64,000 nt of DNA, from positions 1 through 64,000 of the forward strand of contig JBBSLP010000010.1 in the NCBI GenBank assembly GCA_038255145.1. Reading direction: 5' to 3'. The stretch comes from WHTX01 sp038255145. GTDB lineage: Bacteria > Actinomycetota > Acidimicrobiia > Acidimicrobiales > CAIXPF01. The notes beneath the pieces are model-generated. The model was not told where the DNA came from and made no database searches. It worked only from the letters and a program-made list of their open reading frames with translations. The position numbers were made by a program, and so were the translations under genes. Below are positions 33,785-42,097 of this stretch, piece by piece; the first letter of the stretch is position 1, and the number at the start of each line of letters is the position of its first letter.

Positions 33785-35566
33785 GTGTCCGAGCTGCTGC
33801 CCGTCGCCGTCCTCAACGCCACCTTCTGCGCCACCGTCGTGGACGAGTGGCTGCGTTGCGGCCTGACCGACGCCGTCATCGCGCCGGGTTCGCGGTCGAC
33901 CCCGTTGACCCTGGCCCTGGCCGCCCGGTCCGAGCTGCGCACCCACGTCGTGCTCGACGAACGTTCGGCGGGGTTCGTGGCCCTGGGCCTGGGGTTGGCC
34001 AGCGGCCGGCCCGCCCTGGTCGTGACCACGAGCGGCACCGCGGCCGCCGAACTGCACGCGGCGGTGGCCGAGGCCAACGCCGCCGGGGTGCCCCTGTTGG
34101 TGTGCACCGCCGACCGACCCCCCGAGCTCCACGGCGTCGGCGCCCCCCAGACCATCGACCAGACCCGGCTGTTCGGGACGGCCGCCCGCTGGTTCGCCGA
34201 GCCCGGACCCCCCTCGGCCGAGGCCGCGGGCAGCTGGCGGTCACTGGCGGCACGGGCCTGGCTCGAGGCCACCGGGTCCCGGCCGGGCCCGGTGCACCTC
34301 AACCTGGCCTTCCGCGAGCCCCTGGTGGGGGTACCCGGGGCCCTGCCTCCGGGCCGGGTCCACGGCCGGCCGTGGCACACGAGGCTCCCCGTGGATGCCG
34401 TGCTGCCCGCGGCCACGGCGGCCGAGCTGGCCCGGCGCTGGGCCGGGGCGGACGGTGTGCTCGTGGCCGGGGCGGGCGTCGACGACGTGGACGCCGTCCT
34501 CGAGCTCGGGGCCCGGCTGGGCTGGCCCGTGCTGGCCGACCCCCGCTCGGGCTGTCGTGTCGTCCACCCCGCAGCCGTGGCCCACGCCGACGCCCTGCTG
34601 CGCATCCCCGCCGTGGCCGATGCCCTGCGTCCGTCGTTCGTGGTCCGCCTGGGCCAACCGCCGGCCTCCAAGGTGTTGTCCACGTGGCTGGCGGCCAGCG
34701 GGGCCGAGTCGCTGCTGGTCGAGGAGGGTGGGGCCTGGCTCGACCCCGGACACGACGCGGCCGCCGTCGTCGCCGTCCCCGTCGGCGCCTTCGCCCACGG
34801 GGTGACCGAGGCCCTGGTCGCCGCCGCGCTCCCGGCCGCTCCGTCGCCGGTGCTGGCCCGCTGGCGGGCGTTGGACGACACCGCAGCCGGGGCGTTGTCC
34901 GGGGCCGTGGCCGACGAACCTGCGGTCTCCGAGGTCGCCGTGGCCCGGGGCGTGGTCGCACGGGCCGGGGCCGACGCCGCGCTCTTCGTGTCGTCGTCCA
35001 TGCCCGTGCGCGACGTCGAGTGGTTCGCCGCCCGTGCCGTCGGACCCCGGGTGCTGGCCAACCGGGGGGCCAACGGCATCGACGGCGTGGTCTCCACCGC
35101 GGTGGGGGTGGCCCTGTCGGGCCTGCCCACCTGGCTGCTGATCGGCGATCTGGCCCTGCTGCACGACGTGAACGGCCTGCTGGGCGTGTCAAGCCGCTCG
35201 GTGAGGCTGCGCCTCGTCGTGGTCGACAACGCCGGCGGGGGGATCTTCTCGTTCCTGCCCCAGGCCCGGACCCCCGGTGGTCAGGTGTTCGAGCGCTTCT
35301 TCGGCACCGCCCAGGACGTTGACGTCCTCGACGTGCTGCGCAGCCACGCCATCCCCACCGCGGTGGCGGCCACGCCGGCCGAGCTCGACGCCGGCCTGGC
35401 CGGGCTGGCCACGGCCACCGACGCCGTGGCCGCGCTGGTGGTGCGCACGGACCGCGCCGCCAACGTGGTCCACCACGACCGCCTCCACCAGGCCGTGGCC
35501 CGCGCTGTCGCCGCTTTGTCCGAATCGTCCGGTCCGCTGGTCAGCCCTGGCCACGGCCTGACCTGA
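33785..35566 (+). CDS. menD: SEPHCHC synthase MenD
   Basis: Thiamine-diphosphate enzyme of 593 aa that joins isochorismate and 2-oxoglutarate, the committed step of menaquinone synthesis. N-terminal V-I-A-P-G-S-R-S-T-P-L, catalytic Glu in V-L-D-E-R-S-A-G-F, N-R-G-A-N-G-I-D-G and the ThDP motif I-G-D-L-A-L-L-H-D-V-N-G through D-N-A-G-G-G-I-F are present. GTG 33785 follows TACCTG by five bases; an upstream GTG at 33740 would add unconserved residues. Confidence 0.96.
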   Translation: MSELLPVAVLNATFCATVVDEWLRCGLTDAVIAPGSRSTPLTLALAARSELRTHVVLDERSAGFVALGLGLASGRPALVVTTSGTAAAELHAAVAEANAAGVPLLVCTADRPPELHGVGAPQTIDQTRLFGTAARWFAEPGPPSAEAAGSWRSLAARAWLEATGSRPGPVHLNLAFREPLVGVPGALPPGRVHGRPWHTRLPVDAVLPAATAAELARRWAGADGVLVAGAGVDDVDAVLELGARLGWPVLADPRSGCRVVHPAAVAHADALLRIPAVADALRPSFVVRLGQPPASKVLSTWLAASGAESLLVEEGGAWLDPGHDAAAVVAVPVGAFAHGVTEALVAAALPAAPSPVLARWRALDDTAAGALSGAVADEPAVSEVAVARGVVARAGADAALFVSSSMPVRDVEWFAARAVGPRVLANRGANGIDGVVSTAVGVALSGLPTWLLIGDLALLHDVNGLLGVSSRSVRLRLVVVDNAGGGIFSFLPQARTPGGQVFERFFGTAQDVDVLDVLRSHAIPTAVAATPAELDAGLAGLATATDAVAALVVRTDRAANVVHHDRLHQAVARAVAALSESSGPLVSPGHGLT

Positions 35567-35715
35567 TCGGCGGCCCCTGACCCGACGGCGTCGGGATCCA
35601 GAAGGACGTGGGCCCAGAAGGACACAGGCCCACCGGCGGTGCCGGAGGGCCTAGGTCAGTGGTCGATGTGTCGTCGTCAGGCGGAGCAGACCGGTGTCGT
35701 CGGCTGCGCCCCGGT

Positions 35716-36621
35716 TCAGTCGGGGCTGCCGTTGGGCGGGGCCACCCGACCGGGACGAGGGGAGGACGGCTGGCCGGCCATGGACGGGGGACGCAGGCCC
35801 GACAGCAGCTCGTCGAGTGACGTCGTCTCGGGCTTCTCGGTGGTCACTGCGGCTTCCGCCGTCACCGGCGCGGCCGACGCGTCCTCGCTGGTCACCTCGG
35901 GGCTCTGGAACCAGCGGTCCCGGTTGGCGCCACCAGGGGAAGCGGTGTCGGCCGTGTCCGCCGACCCGCCACCGGTGGGCGTGGTCGAGGTGCCGTCGGC
36001 CGTGCCGTTCACCGTGCCGGCCCGGCGGCCGCGACGGCGGAGCGGGGCCAGGGCCCGACCCTCGTCGGGCAGGTCGTACAGGTTCGTGCGGGGCAGGGAG
36101 GCTCCGTAGGCGCCGGCGACGTCCTCGAGGTCGACGAAGGCCAGCGACGAGCTCGACACGGCGTAGCCGCCGCGCTCCCGGAAGCCCAGGACGGTCACGG
36201 GCACACCGCCGGCGGCCACGGCCTCGAGCCCGGCGGCCAGGCCGGCGGCATCGTGGGAGGCCACCACGATCTCGCTCAGTCGGCCACCCCGGCTGGCCTG
36301 CTCGATGCGGCTGAGGATGGTGGGGGCCATGGCCGGCGAGGCGCCGTCACTGCGGGCGGGACGCACGTGGACCTCGTAGCCCAGCTCGCGCAGGCCGGTC
36401 ACCGTGGCGGCGCGCTCCTCTTCGGAGCCGGTGGCCACCGCGGTGAAGAAGACGGCCTCGGCGTCTTCACCGGCGGCACACCGGGCCTCGAGCCAGGAGA
36501 AGACGGCGTCGGGATCGACGTCGCCGCTCACCGGTGCGGCCACGACCACCTCGTCCAGGCGCGAGCGGACATCCGCATCGTCCCAGAGCAGGAGACGGGT
36601 CCCGTTGACGTCGTACTGCAT
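35716..36621 (-). CDS. NYN-like paralogue lacking catalytic acids
   Basis: A 301-aa protein whose first ~165 residues align with the NYN protein at 31.3 kb: shared V-V-A-S-H-D-A, V-T-V-L-G-F/Y-R-E, F-V-D-L-E-D and L-P-R-T-N-L-Y/F-D-L-P. It keeps Asp14 and Asp17 but the acidic D-D-V-D-N-D cluster is replaced by A-S-P-A-M-A-P, so it is probably a pseudo-nuclease. The C-terminal half is disordered and has no OST-HTH. GAGGGGGCGAG precedes ATG 36621. It may partner or regulate the active paralogue. Confidence 0.72.
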   Translation of the reverse strand: MQYDVNGTRLLLWDDADVRSRLDEVVVAAPVSGDVDPDAVFSWLEARCAAGEDAEAVFFTAVATGSEEERAATVTGLRELGYEVHVRPARSDGASPAMAPTILSRIEQASRGGRLSEIVVASHDAAGLAAGLEAVAAGGVPVTVLGFRERGGYAVSSSSLAFVDLEDVAGAYGASLPRTNLYDLPDEGRALAPLRRRGRRAGTVNGTADGTSTTPTGGGSADTADTASPGGANRDRWFQSPEVTSEDASAAPVTAEAAVTTEKPETTSLDELLSGLRPPSMAGQPSSPRPGRVAPPNGSPD

Positions 36622-36659
36622 CTCGCCCCCTCGGGAGAAATTGACATGTTCCTGGGCAG

Positions 36660-36680
36660 AGCATACGGCCCACCTGGGCC
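36660..36680 (-). promoter_or_regulatory. -10 box and palindrome upstream of the NYN-like paralogue
   Basis: TATGCT (36665 to 36660 on the minus strand) is the best -10 hexamer near this gene. Directly upstream, GGCCCA-CC-TGGGCC (36667-36680) is a perfect 6-bp palindrome that would lie between -10 and -35, a typical repressor position. Confidence 0.45.
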
Positions 36681-36848
36681 GATGCGTTCGCCAGAGGGAG
36701 ATTCGTTGACGATCGGGTGACAAACCTCATTTCAGGTGAACACCCACGCGCTTTCGGGCGTCCATCCCACGTCGATCGTCGATCGACCCGCCCTCCCGCC
36801 GGATGGCCGCACGGCCGCGGTGGGGTAGGGGCCCCGCCTTGCGGAGGA

Positions 36849-36869
36849 GGATGGGTTGGGGCCCCATCC
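36849..36869 (-). terminator. Hairpin after menF
   Basis: A perfect 7-bp stem with 7-nt loop begins eight bases past the menF stop (36878). It likely ends the menG-menF transcript. No T-run follows. Confidence 0.5.
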
Positions 36870-36877
36870 GGGCCGTG

Positions 36878-38143
36878 TCAGGGCCGGACGAGGGCGGTGA
36901 GCATGGCGCTGAGCTTGGCCTGGGTCTCGGCCAGTTCGGCCTCGGCGTCCGAGTCGGCCACGATGCCGCCGCCGGCGTAGAGCGTGGCCCGGTGGCCGTC
37001 GATCTCCGCCCCCCGCACCCCCACGGCCCACTCGCCGTTGCCGTCGGCGTCGACCCAGCCCACCGGTCCCGCGTAGCGCCCCCGGCCGCCGGGCTCGAGC
37101 TCGGCGATCAGCTCCAGGGCGGCGGCGGTGGGCTGCCCACCCACCGCGGGTGTGGGATGCAGGGCGGTGACCAGCTGCAACACCGAGGGGAGTGGCCGTG
37201 ACAGGCGCCCTTCCACGGTCGTGGCCAGGTGCTGCACGTTGGAGATGGCCACCACGTGGGGCTCGGGTTCGGCGTCGAGGTACGAGCACCACGGCAACAG
37301 GGCGTCGTGGACCGAGTCGATGGTGACCCGGTGTTCGTGCAGGTCCTTGGCCGAGGCCAGCAGGCGGGCGGCGAGCTGGGCGTCGACCACGGGATCACCC
37401 AGCCGCTGGGTGGTGCCGGCCATGGGTTGGGCCCGCACCACGTCGCCCGAGCGGGCCACGAGCAACTCGGGGCTGGCGCCCACGAAGCCGTCGACGGCGT
37501 AGAGGTAGCAGCTGGCGTAGCTGGCCCGCAGCCGCCGCAGGGTGGCAGCGAGGTCGAAGGGCCGATCGGCTTCGATGTCCACGGCCCGGGCCAGCACCAC
37601 CTTGGCCAGCCGCCCGCTGCGGATCTCGGCCACGGCCCGGCGCACGGCGGCCACGTGGCCGTCGTGGCTGGTGCGGGGGGTGATGGAGAAGCGTTCCGGC
37701 GGCCGGGCCGGTGGGCCGTCGCTGGGCCCCTCCCCGTCGGCGATCCCGACACCGTCGCGTCCGGCGTCGGGGTCGGTGCCGGCAGGGTGGATGCGCAGCA
37801 GCCAGCGGGCACCGTCGCCGTCGCGGCGGAGCTGGACGGCGGGGACGACGAGGCTGGCGGCCACGGCGGGGTCGAAGGGCAGGGCGCCGAAGGCGGCCGG
37901 GCCCGGCGCCCCCGGGGGCAGGTCGAGCTCGATGGCGCCGAGGGCCTCGGCCACCAGGTCGGCGGCCCGATGGCGTTGGCCGGCGGGCACGTGCACGCGG
38001 GTGGCCTCCCCCCGGCCGCTGAGCACGGTCCCCGGGGTGATCCACGCGGAGGAGCGGGCACTGGTGACCGCGTCGAAGACGTCCCCCGGTCCGTCGAGGC
38101 GCACGGCCGAGGCCACGAGCGGCGGCGAGGTCGCCCCGGTCAC
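36878..38143 (-). CDS. menF: Isochorismate synthase MenF
   Basis: Chorismate-utilising enzyme of 421 aa that makes isochorismate for menaquinone. The C-terminal chorismate-binding domain (about 165-420) contains K-V-V-L-A-R, G-A-S-P-E-L-L, P-M-A-G-T-T, K-D-L-H-E-H, L-H-P-T-P-A-V-G-G and G-P-V-G-W-V-D. The GTG start overlaps the menG stop (GTGA), so the genes are coupled. A siderophore-type isochorismate synthase would look similar, but the men context decides. Confidence 0.93.
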   Translation of the reverse strand: MTGATSPPLVASAVRLDGPGDVFDAVTSARSSAWITPGTVLSGRGEATRVHVPAGQRHRAADLVAEALGAIELDLPPGAPGPAAFGALPFDPAVAASLVVPAVQLRRDGDGARWLLRIHPAGTDPDAGRDGVGIADGEGPSDGPPARPPERFSITPRTSHDGHVAAVRRAVAEIRSGRLAKVVLARAVDIEADRPFDLAATLRRLRASYASCYLYAVDGFVGASPELLVARSGDVVRAQPMAGTTQRLGDPVVDAQLAARLLASAKDLHEHRVTIDSVHDALLPWCSYLDAEPEPHVVAISNVQHLATTVEGRLSRPLPSVLQLVTALHPTPAVGGQPTAAALELIAELEPGGRGRYAGPVGWVDADGNGEWAVGVRGAEIDGHRATLYAGGGIVADSDAEAELAETQAKLSAMLTALVRP

Positions 38144-38856
38144 GAGCTGGTCGGGGTGCGGGTGGCCAGGATCAGCTGCGCGGCGCCCAGGCCCAGGCGG
38201 CGGTGGGTCACGTCGGTGAACCCGGCGTCGCCCACCATGGCCAGCAGCTCCGGCCTGGGAGGCAGGTAGGCCACCGACCGGGGCAGGTAGCGGTAGGCGG
38301 CGGGATCCGAGAGGCGCCCCCCCACCCAGGGCACCACCTTGCCGAAGTAGAGGTGGTGCCCGAAGCGGAACAGCGGGTTCTCGGGCTCGGACACCTCGAG
38401 CAGGGCCATGCGGCCGCCGGGGCGCAGGGCCCGGGCGCACTCGGCGAACAGCGTGGCCAGGTCGACGACGTTGCGCAGGGCGAACCCGCACGTCAGCCCA
38501 TCCGCGGCGCGGTCGCGGGTGGGGAGGCGCAGGATGTCGGCTTGGACCAGGGGGGCGGTTGTGCGGGCGTGGGCCAACATGCCCCGGGACAGGTCCGCCC
38601 CCACCGGCCGCAACCCCGCCGCGTCCAGCTCACGGCACAGGTCTCCGGTGCCACAGGCCAGGTCCAGCACCACCGAGCCCGGCGCCAGGCCCAGGTCGGC
38701 CACCATGCGACGCCGCCAGCCGACGTCCATCCTGAAGGTCATGACCCGGTTCACCAGGTCGTAGCGGGGCGCGATGCGGTCGAACATGTCCCGCACCGCC
38801 ACCACCTTGGCATCGCCCTGGGGCAGGGCCTCCACGTCGGGCCGGGTGGGGCTCAT
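38140..38856 (-). CDS. menG: Demethylmenaquinone methyltransferase MenG/UbiE
   Basis: SAM-dependent methyltransferase of 238 aa for the last menaquinone step. M-F-D-R-I-A-P-R-Y-D-L-V-N, the SAM loop L-D-L-A-C-G-T-G-D and F-A-L-R-N-V are UbiE signatures. Its ATG overlaps the stop of a 6-codon leaderless ORF, and its own stop overlaps menF. Some other methyltransferases share the fold, but the N-terminus and location are specific. Confidence 0.94.
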   Translation of the reverse strand: MSPTRPDVEALPQGDAKVVAVRDMFDRIAPRYDLVNRVMTFRMDVGWRRRMVADLGLAPGSVVLDLACGTGDLCRELDAAGLRPVGADLSRGMLAHARTTAPLVQADILRLPTRDRAADGLTCGFALRNVVDLATLFAECARALRPGGRMALLEVSEPENPLFRFGHHLYFGKVVPWVGGRLSDPAAYRYLPRSVAYLPPRPELLAMVGDAGFTDVTHRRLGLGAAQLILATRTPTSS

Positions 38857-38873
38857 GGCCGAGGCTGCCTCAT
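38853..38873 (-). CDS. 6-codon leaderless ORF coupled to menG
   Basis: Encodes MRQPRP and stops at TGA overlapping the menG ATG (ATGA). The ATG lies exactly seven bases after a TAGCAT -10 box, the leaderless arrangement used elsewhere here, and menG itself has no ribosome site. Ribosomes would load at the 5' end and re-initiate at menG. Confidence 0.45.
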   Translation of the reverse strand: MRQPRP

Positions 38874-38880
38874 GGCCCGG

Positions 38881-38886
38881 ATGCTA
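38881..38886 (-). promoter_or_regulatory. -10 box of the menG-menF operon
   Basis: TAGCAT on the minus strand, seven bases before the micro-ORF ATG at 38873. The transcript should begin at that ATG. Confidence 0.5.
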
Positions 38887-38922
38887 GGACGGCGACGGAG
38901 CGCACCTGCAGGCGTCGTGGCG

Positions 38923-40278
38923 TCACGGGGTCGGCGTGGGGGCACCGTCCCCGACCGGCACCCACTCGTCGGCCCCCATGTCCGCCGGACCGAGCAGGGC
39001 CTGGCCGTCGATGTCGGTCGCCGAGGTCCCGGGTCCGTCGGGTCCGTCGTGTTCGCCGTGTTCGCCGTGTTCGCCGTGTTCGCCGTGTTCATGGTGTTCG
39101 TGGGCCCAGGTGTCGCCGGGGCCGCCCTCGGCCGTCGTGCCGCCGCCGACGGCGTCGATGCCGGCGCTGCCCGCCTGCAGGTGCAGGTCGGGACCTTCGG
39201 GGCCGGGGCGGGCGGCGGGGTCGTCCACGAAGGTGGCCCGGCCCACCAGGTTGCCGCGGTTGGGCCTGCGGCCGAGGACGTGGGGGGGGCAGTTGGTGGT
39301 CAGCAGGTTGTCGACCACCGTCGAGCCGAAGCACAGCCGCTCGAGGTCGGACCAGTCGAAGAGCAGGGCGCCGAAGATGTTGGCCCGCATGGTCTGGGGG
39401 GCGCCGGCCAGGACGAGGACCGCCCCGGCCACGGTGTTGTGCACCCAGGTGGTGCCCGGCGTGCCGAGGTGCACGGCGAACACCGCGCTGCAGGCGGGAT
39501 CCCGCTGGCCGCAGTCCTGGATGACGTTGCGCTCGAAGCGCACCCGCTGCACCCCCCAGCCGAACGAGTCCTGGACGAGCACGGTCTGGGTCGCACAGGC
39601 GAAGAAGGTGTTGCCCCGTACCACCAGGCCGTCCGCCGCCAACACCTGGAGGCAGTCCACGTGGGCGGTGGAGCCCGGTGACAGGGTGGTGCCGCCGACG
39701 AGGTTGCCCTCGAGCAGGGCGTCGACGGCCCCTTGGACCTGGATGCGGTCGTGGTCGGCTCCGCCGAGCAGGCGGGACCGGGTCACGAACACGTCCCGGG
39801 ACCCCCGACGCAGGGTGAGCGCCTGGCGGTCGGGAGCGATCACGGTGACGCTGTCGAACCCGGCGCGCACCGCCGTCTCCCCCAGGGTGAGCGGGCCCAC
39901 GACCATGCCCGACAGCGTGACCCCTTGGCCGTACACGACGACGGCGCCCAGGGTGACGGCGGCGCCGGCCTCGGGGCGCACGAGGATGGTCGGGCCCTCG
40001 ACCTGCCGGGGTGACAGGACCTGGTCGGGGTAGGTCCCGGCCGCGACCTCGACCACATCGCCCGGCGCCGCCCGTTGGTAGGCGGTGTCGATCGTGGCGC
40101 AGGCCACCTGGGCACAGTCGCCCGTGCCCCCCACGGCCACGTGCCACACCCGGGGTATCTCACCGGCCGCCGTCCCCGGGGCCCCGATCATCGCCAGTGC
40201 CAGCACGAGAGCAGCGACCGCGGCGACGGCCACGACGGGGAGGGTGCGGATCCCCGAGACGCGTCGGGATCCGGCCAT
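38923..40278 (-). CDS. Secreted right-handed beta-helix protein
   Basis: A 451-aa exported protein: signal peptide to about residue 39 (A-G-T-A-A-G), then D-T-A-Y-Q-R-A-A-P-G-D-V-V-E-V-A-A-G-T-Y, the usual opening of parallel beta-helix (pectate-lyase-like) proteins, repeated hydrophobic rungs, and a terminal D-I-D-G-Q-A..D-M-G-A-D-E-W motif. Near residue 395 a 9-bp repeat gives a His/Glu-rich G-E-H run that may bind metal. TAATAT six bases before the ATG marks a leaderless promoter. Ligand unknown. Confidence 0.82.
   Translation of the reverse strand: MAGSRRVSGIRTLPVVAVAAVAALVLALAMIGAPGTAAGEIPRVWHVAVGGTGDCAQVACATIDTAYQRAAPGDVVEVAAGTYPDQVLSPRQVEGPTILVRPEAGAAVTLGAVVVYGQGVTLSGMVVGPLTLGETAVRAGFDSVTVIAPDRQALTLRRGSRDVFVTRSRLLGGADHDRIQVQGAVDALLEGNLVGGTTLSPGSTAHVDCLQVLAADGLVVRGNTFFACATQTVLVQDSFGWGVQRVRFERNVIQDCGQRDPACSAVFAVHLGTPGTTWVHNTVAGAVLVLAGAPQTMRANIFGALLFDWSDLERLCFGSTVVDNLLTTNCPPHVLGRRPNRGNLVGRATFVDDPAARPGPEGPDLHLQAGSAGIDAVGGGTTAEGGPGDTWAHEHHEHGEHGEHGEHGEHDGPDGPGTSATDIDGQALLGPADMGADEWVPVGDGAPTPTP
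39049..39102 (-). repeat. 9-bp tandem repeat encoding Gly-Glu-His
   Basis: Four identical 9-bp units plus two variants within the beta-helix gene. Frame-preserving, so copy number could vary without disrupting the protein. Confidence 0.8.
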
Positions 40279-40284
40279 GCGGCC

Positions 40285-40290
40285 ATATTA
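40285..40290 (-). promoter_or_regulatory. -10 box of the beta-helix gene
   Basis: TAATAT on the minus strand, six bases from the ATG, with a TCGACT -35-like hexamer 16 bp upstream. An unusually AT-rich spot in this chromosome. Confidence 0.55.
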
Positions 40291-40362
40291 GCCACGCGGT
40301 GATGTCAGTCGACCACTAGAAGTGGCTAAACAGCAAGGCTGTGGTGTTCTCCGTGCCGTCCG

Positions 40363-41949
40363 TCAGGATCGATCGAAGAGCGCCAGGGCTCTGACGTGGT
40401 CGGGCTTGCCGGCCGGCGTGTGGGGAAGTTCGTCGACGACCAGCAGTCGGCGGGGGAGCTTGAAGCGGGCCAGGGTGGCGTGGCAGTGGCGGCGCAGGCC
40501 CTCGAGGCTGAGCTCGGCACCGGGGCCCAGCCGGACCACGGCCGCCACCTGCTCGCCGAAGCGGAGGTGGGGGAGGGGCACCACGAGGGCGTCGACCACG
40601 TCGGGGTGGGCGAGGATGGCGGCCTCGACCTCTCCGGGGTAGATCTTCTCCCCACCCGAGTTGATGGTGCGCTCGGTGCGACCGAGCAGGGTCAGGGTGC
40701 CGTCGGCTTCGGCCCGGGCCAGGTCCCCACTGAGGGCCCACCGCTCACCGTCGATCACCGGAAAAGTGCGCCGGGTGCGGTCGGGGTCGTTGCGGTAGCC
40801 GATGGGCACGTGACCCCGTCGGGCCAGGCGGCCGGCCTGGCCCGAGCGCTCGGCCACGACGTGGAGGTCGTCGTCGAGGACGGCGGTGCCCGCCGCGGGC
40901 ACGAAGCGGGCCGGGCCCGTGCCCGTCACCCCGGGGCTGATGACCCGCCGACCCTGCCCGCCGGTCTCCGTGGCGCCGTAGCCGTCGACGACCACGGCGC
41001 CGGGAAGGTGGGCCAGGAGGCGCTGGGCCACCCGGCCGGATAGCGGCGCCCCACCCGACGCCACCACCACCAGGGCCCCCAGCTCCCAACGGTCGGGTTC
41101 GGCGGCCAGGGCCTCGGCCAGGGGCAGGGCGAAGGCGTCACCCACCAGGACGAGGTGGGCGGCACCGGTGGCGGCCACCGTGTCGAGCACCCCGGCGGCG
41201 TCGAAGTGGCCGGCACCGGGCAGGTGCACGGTGCCCCCCGCCAGCAGCGAGGCCAGGGCGGCCCACTGGGCGGTGCCGTGGCTGAGGGGGGAGGCGACGA
41301 AGGTCCCCGTGGGCAGGGGAGCGAGGTGCTCGACGAGGAGCTCGGGCGCGGTGATGGCCTCGCCGGCCAGGTTGCCACCGCCCAGGGCGGCGAAGAACAG
41401 GTCCTCGTGGCGCCACTCGACCCCCTTGGGCCGCCCCGTCGTACCGCCGGTGTAGATCAGGTAGCGGTCGTCCCCCGACCTGCCCGTGCGGGAGCGGGCG
41501 ACGTCGGGCCACTCGTCGGCGGCGTCGGTCGACCCGGCAGCGATGGTCACCACCACGGTCCGGCGCGGCGAGCCCCGGGCGCCCGGGGGCGGGTCGCAGG
41601 CCTCGGTGAGGATGGCGACCTGGTCCTCCTCGGTGAGCACGAGGACGGGATCGGCATCGCCCAACAGGTGGTGGAGCTCGTCGAGCACGTAGTGCCGGTG
41701 CACGTTGAAGGGGACGGCCCGCAGCTTCCACGCCGCCAGCAGGGCCTCGACGAAGGCCGGTCGGTCGGCCAGGGCCACGGCGACGCGGTCTCCGGGCCCC
41801 ACCCCCCGTCGGTGCAGGGTGGCGGCCAACGCGTCGGCCCGTCCGTCGAGGGCGGCGAAGGACGTGGCTCTGCCGTCACAGGTGAGGGCCGTGCGCTCGG
41901 GAACGGCGATGGCGACGGCTTCGAAGAGGTCGGCGAGGTTGAACGCCAT
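40363..41949 (-). CDS. Acyl-CoA synthetase (FadD-like, AMP-forming)
   Basis: ANL-superfamily ligase of 528 aa. Adenylation motifs: Y-T-G-G-T-T-G-R-P-K-G, G-Y-G-A-T-E-T-G-G, S-G-D-L-A, G-R-T-E-R-T-I-N-S-G-G-E-K and the C-terminal Lys in T-P-A-G-K-P. The N-S-G-G-E-K-I-Y-P hinge is typical of actinobacterial fatty or steroid acyl-CoA ligases, but the substrate cannot be fixed. ATG 41949 lies 11 bases after TACCGT. It stands alone between two unrelated genes. Confidence 0.9.
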   Translation of the reverse strand: MAFNLADLFEAVAIAVPERTALTCDGRATSFAALDGRADALAATLHRRGVGPGDRVAVALADRPAFVEALLAAWKLRAVPFNVHRHYVLDELHHLLGDADPVLVLTEEDQVAILTEACDPPPGARGSPRRTVVVTIAAGSTDAADEWPDVARSRTGRSGDDRYLIYTGGTTGRPKGVEWRHEDLFFAALGGGNLAGEAITAPELLVEHLAPLPTGTFVASPLSHGTAQWAALASLLAGGTVHLPGAGHFDAAGVLDTVAATGAAHLVLVGDAFALPLAEALAAEPDRWELGALVVVASGGAPLSGRVAQRLLAHLPGAVVVDGYGATETGGQGRRVISPGVTGTGPARFVPAAGTAVLDDDLHVVAERSGQAGRLARRGHVPIGYRNDPDRTRRTFPVIDGERWALSGDLARAEADGTLTLLGRTERTINSGGEKIYPGEVEAAILAHPDVVDALVVPLPHLRFGEQVAAVVRLGPGAELSLEGLRRHCHATLARFKLPRRLLVVDELPHTPAGKPDHVRALALFDRS

Positions 41950-42097
41950 GGCGGCGACGGACGGTAGCCACTCTGCCGGCCTGTGGCGAACGCCACACCA
42001 GTAGGGCCACCATGGTCCCCAGGCCCGTCCATCGCCGGCGTGTGTCCCCACCCCGTGAGCTGTCGTCGCGCCCGGGGCGATGGTAGAACCTGCACCC

